From DATKMS01 sp041497995 (GTDB lineage: Bacteria > Desulfobacterota > Binatia > HRBIN30): a stretch of 28,066 bases of DNA. The translations under genes were made by a program, and so were the position numbers. The notes beneath the pieces were generated by a model. The model did no database searches. It had not been told where the DNA came from and was given only the letters and a program-made list of their open reading frames with translations. The stretch lies in the NCBI GenBank assembly GCA_041497995.1, contig JBGQHM010000042.1, positions 1 through 28,066 of the forward strand, read 5' to 3'. This document shows, piece after piece, positions 23,181 to 28,066 of this stretch. The first letter of the stretch is position 1. The number at the start of each line of letters is the position of its first letter.

Positions 23181-23936
23181 ATGCTGCGGGGAGATTTCCA
23201 CCACCACATTGATGCCGACCCGGTCGATGGCAAGTTCGTCCGCCACTCAGCGGGAGTGCTGATCGATCGCGCAGCTGCGGCCGGACTGAATGTCCTGGCC
23301 ATCACCTGCCACGAGTCGGTTCCCTACGACGGCGATGCCACGCGGTACGCCGCAAAGCGCGGTGTGTTGCTGCTGCGCGGCATGGAGGCGACCGTCGACG
23401 GGCACCATGTGCTGCTGCTGAACTTCCCCGAGTTTCCGCCCGGCGTGTGCAGCATGGAGGAGATTGCGGCACGCAAGACGGGCGGCGCATTGGTGATCGC
23501 GCCGCACCCGTTCTATCCGGTCGGCATGGGGATGGGCGAGACGTTGATGGCGTTTCCAGATCTGTTCGATGCTGTGGAGTTCTCGGGCTTGTACACGCCG
23601 CTGACCCGGCGTTTCAATCGCCGCGCGGCAGATTATGCGCGGCACGCCGGCGTACCGGTGATCGGCAACACCGACACGCATTTCTTGTGGCAGCTGGGCC
23701 ACACGTACACGCTGATCGATGCCCGCCCGGAACCGGCCGCGGTGATCGATGCCATCCGTCACGGACGCGTGCAGCTGGTGACGCAGCCGCTGAGTTGGCG
23801 GCACATCGTCCGCTTCGTCGTGGCATCGGGTGGCACCACCGATTTTCTACGGGACAGTCTGAACTACATGCTGCGCATTCTCCGGCGCACGCGCGCTGCA
23901 GGGCGAGCACTCGACCCAGCAGCCGCGTCGCGGTGA
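23181..23936 (+). CDS. PHP-domain metal-dependent phosphoesterase-like protein
   Basis: A 251-residue protein with PHP-family metal motifs in order: GDFHHHID near the N-terminus, ITCHES (about 40), GMEAT (about 69), APHPFYP (about 112) and GNTDTHF (about 163). These supply the trinuclear metal site used for phosphate ester hydrolysis. The C-terminal part is basic and may be membrane-near. No ribosome site is obvious; the ATG is chosen because it sits just before the first metal motif. Substrate unknown (histidinol phosphate, nucleotides and others are cleaved by relatives). It follows the crotonase by about 106 bases and may or may not be in its transcript. Confidence 0.88.
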   Translation: MLRGDFHHHIDADPVDGKFVRHSAGVLIDRAAAAGLNVLAITCHESVPYDGDATRYAAKRGVLLLRGMEATVDGHHVLLLNFPEFPPGVCSMEEIAARKTGGALVIAPHPFYPVGMGMGETLMAFPDLFDAVEFSGLYTPLTRRFNRRAADYARHAGVPVIGNTDTHFLWQLGHTYTLIDARPEPAAVIDAIRHGRVQLVTQPLSWRHIVRFVVASGGTTDFLRDSLNYMLRILRRTRAAGRALDPAAASR

Positions 23937-23963
23937 TCCGCCGCTTGCCGATGCGCGCCCCGA

Positions 23964-24260
23964 CTACTTGCCGTCAGGGTACGTGGTCGGGTTCTGGCCG
24001 TAACACGGATTCCGGCGGCGCCGGTTCTCGGCGTCGAAGATGTACTCGTTGTAGACGTTCCTATCGCCGCACAACTCAGCGAGGCACCGCGCGGGTGACC
24101 CGTACCACTCCTTGCCGATCGGGAGGTCGCAATCGAAGGGTGTGCGGGGGCGATTGACGTCGATCTGCTTTTGCGCGCGGGCTGCCACTGGAGTGAGTGA
24201 GGACAACGCAGCGCAGATGGCCACTACGTAGATCGTTGAAGTGCTAACTCGATATTTCAT
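23964..24260 (-). CDS. Small exported Cys-containing protein, function unknown
   Basis: From the ATG at 24260 the product is 98 residues; a longer frame begins at 24329 but its extra 23 residues precede a typical signal peptide (KYRVSTSTIYVVAICAALSS...AARAQ). The mature part has four cysteines (FDCDLPIG, ARCLAEL, ELCGDRN, RNPCYGQNP), consistent with two disulfides, and an EWYGSPARC segment. No family is recognised. It converges with the PHP-domain gene and is divergent from the DUF1232-like gene. Confidence 0.65.
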   Translation of the reverse strand: MKYRVSTSTIYVVAICAALSSLTPVAARAQKQIDVNRPRTPFDCDLPIGKEWYGSPARCLAELCGDRNVYNEYIFDAENRRRRNPCYGQNPTTYPDGK

Positions 24261-24415
24261 CGCAGCGCAGCATAGCATCGCAGCCTTGATGGAAGAAGCA
24301 CGAGCCATTACCGCACCCAAGCGGTCCACACCAATCGACGTTTACTTTCGCCGCACGCCGGTGCTAACAAGAGTGCTGAGCGAAGCGGTGCCGAACCCGC
24401 GGTAGGATGCGGCTC

Positions 24416-25036
24416 ATGAACCCGAGCGAAACACGGCTGAGTCAGAAGTGGTGGCTGCTCGTCTGCGCCGTGGCAGCGATAGGCCTGTGTGCCATGCCAC
24501 CGACGACCGCCCTTGCGGCAGTTCGGGTCGAGTTTCCGAACGTCCAGTTCGGACTGAATGCCGCTGCAGCTGCTGCACCGGGCATGGAGGGTCGCGTACA
24601 CCGGATGGCGACGCGCACCGAGCGCCTGGCCGTCCGTTTGGCCACAGCGATCAGCGGCGCTGTGGTTGCGTGGTCTTGGATCCTGCCGTCTGCTGTTCTC
24701 TTTCTGCTTGTCTCGGCTGTTGCGTCCGCGATGGACCTCCGCATGCTCGATTGGCGGCACCAGAGCCCGCAGGTCTCAGCGCGCGACCTGGGACAGGGCG
24801 TGCGTATTTTCTTCCGCATCTTGCGTGACCGCCGAACCCCTTATCTGCCATGGGCGGTCCTGGTGTCATCGTTGTTGTACTGGCTGCTTCCCGCGGATCT
24901 CGTGGGGGATGGCAGGCCTGTCGTTGGTTTGCTGGACGACCTACTCGTCGCGGTCCTCGCCGCGAAATTGTTCATCCACCTCTGCCCAGACACGGTCGTT
25001 GAGGCGCACGCCGAGGCGGTCCGAGCAGAAGTGTAA
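24416..25036 (+). CDS. Membrane protein with C-terminal DUF1232 (YkvA-like) domain
   Basis: Starting at the ATG at 24416, nine bases after GGTAGG, gives 206 residues; an ATG at 24407 would sit directly on that ribosome site. A signal or anchor segment (WWLLVCAVAAIGLCAMP) is followed by an Ala-rich linker, a membrane helix at about 85-105 (AWSWILPSAVLFLLVSAV), and the DUF1232 core: RILRDRRTPYLPWAVLVSSL with YWLLPADLVGDG and GLLDDLLV. The PxDLxxD and GxxDD patterns are the family signature. Its role is unknown. Confidence 0.82.
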   Translation: MNPSETRLSQKWWLLVCAVAAIGLCAMPPTTALAAVRVEFPNVQFGLNAAAAAAPGMEGRVHRMATRTERLAVRLATAISGAVVAWSWILPSAVLFLLVSAVASAMDLRMLDWRHQSPQVSARDLGQGVRIFFRILRDRRTPYLPWAVLVSSLLYWLLPADLVGDGRPVVGLLDDLLVAVLAAKLFIHLCPDTVVEAHAEAVRAEV

Positions 25037-25046
25037 CCGCGCGCCG

Positions 25047-25235
25047 TCAGTCGTTTTGCGCCGGCTCGGTGACCGCGTCGAACCCCGCGCAGCCCACGAC
25101 CGGGAGGCGAGGGTAGCGCGCGAATCGTGGATCGGTCTCCGCCCGCGCGCAGCGGTAGAAGACTGAACCACGCGCAGTCGTGACAGTCTTGGAGTGCCGG
25201 CACTGGGCGCAGAGGCCCACCGCGGAGGTGTCCAT
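25047..25235 (-). CDS. Cys-rich mini-protein
   Basis: The 62-residue product has CAQC at residues 9-12, YRCARAE with C29, and VVGCAGF with C49: four cysteines that could bind zinc or an iron centre. The pattern GLCAQCRH..(T/V)...RGSVFYRC...TDPRFARYPRLPV..C is one I have seen as a short uncharacterised protein in many bacteria. It lies 12 bases downstream of the metallophosphoesterase on the same strand, so probably in its operon. Confidence 0.78.
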   Translation of the reverse strand: MDTSAVGLCAQCRHSKTVTTARGSVFYRCARAETDPRFARYPRLPVVGCAGFDAVTEPAQND

Positions 25236-25247
25236 CCGCTGCGGCAG

Positions 25248-26513
25248 CTACGCGGCGCGTGCGGGCGCCGCCGGACTGCGGGCCTTGATCAATGTGATCT
25301 CACGTGGTGTGCACAAGCGGATGCGCTGCCCCGTCACGCCGAGGCCACAGTTCACGTACAGATAGTTGCCGTTGCGCTCGAACAGGCCGCGGTCGAAGGG
25401 CGTGATGAACTCGGCGAGATTGCGTACGCGACCGTTGAGCCACGGCACCCCCAACTGGCCGCCATGTGTGTGCCCCGACAGCGTGAGAGCAACGCCGCCA
25501 CCGGCTGCCTGCGGGAAGATGTCCGGTCGATGGCACAGCAGGACGACGGGTTCTCCCGCTGGGAGTGTCGGGAGGAGCGTGCCGAGGTACGCCACCGCAG
25601 GGACGCCACGGGCCCAGTCGCGGCCACGATCATCGAGGCCGACGATGTGTAGCCGTTGGCCGTCCACGGAGATGCTCGTGTGCGCGTCCCGCAGAACAGT
25701 AAAGCTCGTGAGCCGCCGGACCTTCTCTTCCACTCGATCGGCGCCGGCGTAGTGGTCGTGGTTGCCGAGGATGGCCACGACGCCATGTGTGGCGCGCAGG
25801 CACGCCAACTTCGGCAGTAGCGTGTCAACGTCCACGTACGGCGAATCGACGATGTCCCCGGTGATGCAGACGAGGTCGGGACGCAGTGCGTTCACCCGTT
25901 CCACGAATCCCTCCAGTTGACGCGCGGTGAGGTTCTCCCCGAGGTGCGTGTCGCTGATCTGGACGATGCGCAGGCCGTCGAGTGCGGGCGGTAGGTTGCG
26001 CAGCGGCAACTCCAATTGCGTGATACGCAGCCGCCGCTGGCCGATTGTGTAGCCGTAGGTGAAGGCGGCCACGATGCCGACCATGCCGGTATTGGCGAGC
26101 CACTGGAAGACGGGATTGACTCCAGCACGTGCCAGCGCGCCCACGTGCGTGGGGCGGGCTTCCACCGCCAGGGCTTCCAAGAACACTGTAATGGGTGCCC
26201 AGACGGTGGAGAGCAGGAGAAGGTAGCCCACGCAGAACAAGCAGGTGAGCGCGGCAGCGTAGTACAGGCGCGGTAGCGCGCCGACATGCTGGCCACGTCG
26301 CCGGCAATCCGTTGTCCAGCGCATCAAGGCGCGGTTGATGGCGTACAGAGCAACCGGGGCTACCAGGTAGCCAATGAGTGCGGGCGAACTTGCCGCCCGC
26401 CCCCACAGCCACCAGAGCATCACGGACTGCGCCACACTGATGGCCACAACTAAGAGGCTGAAGAAGTTCGCGAAGAACAACGCGACGAAGCGCGCGCGCA
26501 GACGATGCAGCAT
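25248..26513 (-). CDS. Membrane metallophosphoesterase
   Basis: From the ATG at 26513 the product is 421 residues (an in-frame ATG at 26579 would add 22 mostly polar residues; neither has a clear ribosome site). The N-terminal 170 residues hold four membrane helices. The C-terminal calcineurin-like phosphoesterase domain has all five metal motifs: SDTHLGE, GDIVDS, GNHDHY, a CHRPD histidine and SGHTHGGQ. The layout matches the YaeI/YkuE-like group, some of which act on lipid A-type phospholipids such as UDP-diacylglucosamine. The substrate here is not determined. The Cys-rich 62-residue gene follows directly. Confidence 0.93.
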   Translation of the reverse strand: MLHRLRARFVALFFANFFSLLVVAISVAQSVMLWWLWGRAASSPALIGYLVAPVALYAINRALMRWTTDCRRRGQHVGALPRLYYAAALTCLFCVGYLLLLSTVWAPITVFLEALAVEARPTHVGALARAGVNPVFQWLANTGMVGIVAAFTYGYTIGQRRLRITQLELPLRNLPPALDGLRIVQISDTHLGENLTARQLEGFVERVNALRPDLVCITGDIVDSPYVDVDTLLPKLACLRATHGVVAILGNHDHYAGADRVEEKVRRLTSFTVLRDAHTSISVDGQRLHIVGLDDRGRDWARGVPAVAYLGTLLPTLPAGEPVVLLCHRPDIFPQAAGGGVALTLSGHTHGGQLGVPWLNGRVRNLAEFITPFDRGLFERNGNYLYVNCGLGVTGQRIRLCTPREITLIKARSPAAPARAA

Positions 26514-26798
26514 GTGTTCGGGCACGTCGCGGCACCCTAACCGAATCGCAGCGCCCACGCCAGCCAGAATAGTTCTCATCCCAGACTCGTCGTTGCTCCA
26601 AACGGTTGGCCGGTGTCAGCCACATTGGTTGCGATCAGCCGACTGGCGGTTGCAGCGGCCCGGCGTTCCGAACCGGAGCGACCCACGTAACTTACTGAAC
26701 GGCATCGCATTTGTCGCGTCGAGTGGAGATTCGGTTCTGGCGGTATCCCCCTTGCACAGCGATGCGGTTGAAGAAGGTGGGAAGAAAGAGTCCCGAGC

Positions 26799-27089
26799 AT
26801 GAGCCAACTAGCAGTCGAGCGAGTACTGGGAAGACTGGTGACCGACGCCGAGTTCCGGGCGGAGTTCCTATTGGAACCTGCGAGCGTGTGCTGCGATCAA
26901 GGTATCGAGCTCACGCCCGTGGAGCTTGCCGCGCTGCTCCGTGTCGATGAGCACGCCTTGCAGATACTCGCGGCGCGCCTCGATCCGAAGATCGTTCGCG
27001 CCATGACCCTGCACCTAGCTGAGGACGACGTGCGGGGCAGCTTGTCACGGACCGCACGTGACCGGCGCTCGCAGCGCGGCGCAGGATGA
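26799..27089 (+). CDS. NHLP-clan / Franean1_4349-like small protein (possible RiPP precursor)
   Basis: The 96-residue product opens with SQLAVERVLGRLVTDAEFRA, continues with LTPVELAALLRVDE and closes its helical part with LAARLDPKIVRA. This arrangement (ERVLGRLVTD..FR, then L(T/S)P.EL.AL, then LD.RI) is what I recall of the Franean1_4349/Os1348 families of the nitrile-hydratase-leader-peptide clan, annotated as ribosomally made peptide precursors or leader-like proteins. The C-terminal 26 residues are polar (RGSLSRTARDRRSQ), with no Gly-Gly cleavage site and no Cys, so a modified core is not evident; the only cysteines are the CC pair at about 31-32. No modification enzyme is in the window. 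The next gene starts 12 bases downstream. Confidence 0.75.
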   Translation: MSQLAVERVLGRLVTDAEFRAEFLLEPASVCCDQGIELTPVELAALLRVDEHALQILAARLDPKIVRAMTLHLAEDDVRGSLSRTARDRRSQRGAG

Positions 27090-27101
27090 CGAGGAATGAT
27101 G

Positions 27102-28066
27102 ATGAGCCAGCACAGCAACACATCGACGCCAGCTGCGTCTCACCTCCGTCCAAGAGCGACGCGCCTGAGTGGCGTCGTCGCTGCGACCGCGGTGCTCCTT
27201 GTCTCTCTGGTACTGGCGGCACCCAGTCCGGGGCAGATTCTGATCGACGACTTCACGACAGCCGTGAACACTTCTTCCTTCACGGTGGATTCGACCACCG
27301 GCTCACCGATCACCAAGGCTGACGCCTCTCTGGTGGGTGTCATCGGTAAGCCGGTTGGGACCCCTGGATCGCGCAAGATCACGATCGCCCGCACGAGCGG
27401 CAGCGGTATCATCTCCCCCGTCGGTGTCGACGTAACGGGCCCGTACTTCGGCTACAACTCCGGCCCCCGCGCCATCGGTACGGCCGAACTGCTGTACGAT
27501 GCAAATGGAACGGGTTTGTCTGCCGACTTTTCGAGCGTCACCGGAATTCTGGTTAGAGTGCGGTCCGCAGATGCGGCTGCGATTGGCGCGAACCCGCCAA
27601 ATCCGCCGGCTGGACTGCAGGTCTCAGTAACGGTAGTCGACGGCAGCAACAATTCGGGTTCGGTTCAAGGGCTCGTGACCGTGGCAGACACAACCGTGGA
27701 TCTCCCGCTGCCGCTTCCCGCAGGTATCAACAAGGGCAATATCAAGAGCATCAAAGTCCAGTTGGTTGGCCGCGTCGCTGCGGACTTCTCCTTGAGCAAG
27801 ATCCAGACGTACTCTGACGCGACCCCGCCGCCGACACCAACGGACGTGCAAACACCCGAGACCTTTGAGACGAGAACGCCAACTCCCTCTCTGACGCCGA
27901 CGAACACGCCGGTGCCGCCGACCAACACGCCGACGAACTCGCCGGTGCCGCCGACCAACACGCCGACGAACACACCGGTGCCACCGACCAACACGCCGAC
28001 GAACAGCCCAGTGCCGCCGACCAACACGCCAACGAACACGCCGGTGCCACCGACCAACACGCCGAC
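27102..28066 (+). CDS. Exported protein with Thr/Asn/Pro repeat tail (partial, runs off the window)
   Basis: The frame opens at a triple ATG (27096, 27099, 27102); the third is best spaced from GAGG at 27091-27094. It has no stop before the window end, giving at least 321 residues. A basic start and hydrophobic signal (LSGVVAATAVLLVSLVLAAP, about 24-43) lead to a domain of about 190 residues beginning ILIDDFTT that resembles carbohydrate-binding or jelly-roll-like extracellular domains in composition, without a clear family match. From residue 265 it becomes an 11-residue tandem repeat, TPTNTPVPPTN. Such Thr/Pro-rich tails act as wall-spanning or surface linkers, and a further domain probably follows outside the window. 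Confidence 0.85.
   Translation, partial: MSQHSNTSTPAASHLRPRATRLSGVVAATAVLLVSLVLAAPSPGQILIDDFTTAVNTSSFTVDSTTGSPITKADASLVGVIGKPVGTPGSRKITIARTSGSGIISPVGVDVTGPYFGYNSGPRAIGTAELLYDANGTGLSADFSSVTGILVRVRSADAAAIGANPPNPPAGLQVSVTVVDGSNNSGSVQGLVTVADTTVDLPLPLPAGINKGNIKSIKVQLVGRVAADFSLSKIQTYSDATPPPTPTDVQTPETFETRTPTPSLTPTNTPVPPTNTPTNSPVPPTNTPTNTPVPPTNTPTNSPVPPTNTPTNTPVPPTNTP
27894..28066 (+). repeat. 33-base in-frame tandem repeat
   Basis: Five full units (27894-27926, 27927-27959, 27960-27992, 27993-28025, 28026-28058) and a partial sixth encode TPTN(T/S)PVPPTN. The units differ mostly at third positions and by Thr/Ser at residue 5, alternating T, S, T, S, T, which hints at a 66-base higher-order unit. 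The array continues beyond the window. Confidence 0.95.

Noticed and set aside
27665..28060. Minus-strand frame rich in GGTGVFVGVLV repeats
   Set aside because: It is the complement of the Thr/Asn/Pro repeat tail; the plus-strand frame has a signal peptide and continuous coding sense.
27894..28066. Regular 33-base repeats as a CRISPR array
   Set aside because: The repeats are directly tandem without spacers and keep one reading frame of an exported protein.

Overview
The window looks like a piece of chromosome from an uncultivated, GC-rich, Gram-negative bacterium. The envelope genes (Tat translocase, class A penicillin-binding protein, a lipobox protein, an RND/MMPL exporter), the nitrogen-type PTS enzyme I and the aerobic amidohydrolase/P450/crotonase cluster fit a 'deltaproteobacterial' or Candidatus Binatota-like lineage. 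That placement is inference from gene content; there is no rRNA or other marker here. No rRNA, tRNA, phage, transposase or CRISPR array was recognised.

Layout. 1-700: the tail of an unknown gene, then a non-coding stretch holding four alternating copies of a short GC-rich repeat. 687-2384 (minus): tatA-tatC and a small secreted coiled-coil protein. 2489-3514: a histone-deacetylase-family hydrolase converging on a PBP1A gene (3524-5878, minus). 6098-11022 (plus): a receiver-histidine kinase, a small zinc-ribbon protein overlapping a MEMO-family protein, and ptsP. 11192-16608 (plus): two small exported proteins, a Ycf48-like beta-propeller lipoprotein, a large MMPL/RND exporter with a PDZ-like insert, and two tiny membrane proteins. 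16700-17340 (minus): a small island with a DUF2283 gene, a frameshifted DUF4258-like partner and an integron attC-like site just downstream. 17480-18877: a Gfo/Idh/MocA oxidoreductase and a small membrane-anchored protein. 18890-23936: a Crp/Fnr regulator divergent from an amidohydrolase, cytochrome P450, crotonase and PHP-domain gene set. 23964-26513: small exported and membrane proteins, a Cys-rich mini-protein and a membrane metallophosphoesterase. 26799-end: an NHLP-clan RiPP-precursor-like small protein followed 12 bases later by an exported protein with a Thr/Asn/Pro repeat tail that runs off the window.

How genes may work together. The Crp/Fnr gene has a perfect TGTGA-N6-TCACA palindrome over its own start codon and upstream of the amidohydrolase, suggesting autoregulation and control of the catabolic cluster. 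The crotonase there lacks both classical hydratase glutamates, so its chemistry is not plain hydration. The Ycf48-like lipoprotein and the MMPL exporter form a translationally close pair behind their own predicted promoter.

The most striking non-gene structure is the number of intergenic hairpin or repeat families: a GGGCGAGGCATTTCC type, a TCAGC heptamer type, a CGTGTTCGTGCTCG type, a 21-base arm hairpin at 22173-22228, a 13-bp stem hairpin at 20914-20948, and an approximately 87-base direct repeat that starts exactly at the stop codon of two unrelated genes. Together with the attC-like site these are the best candidates for undescribed biology; the NHLP-like gene with its surface-protein neighbour is the best protein-level lead.
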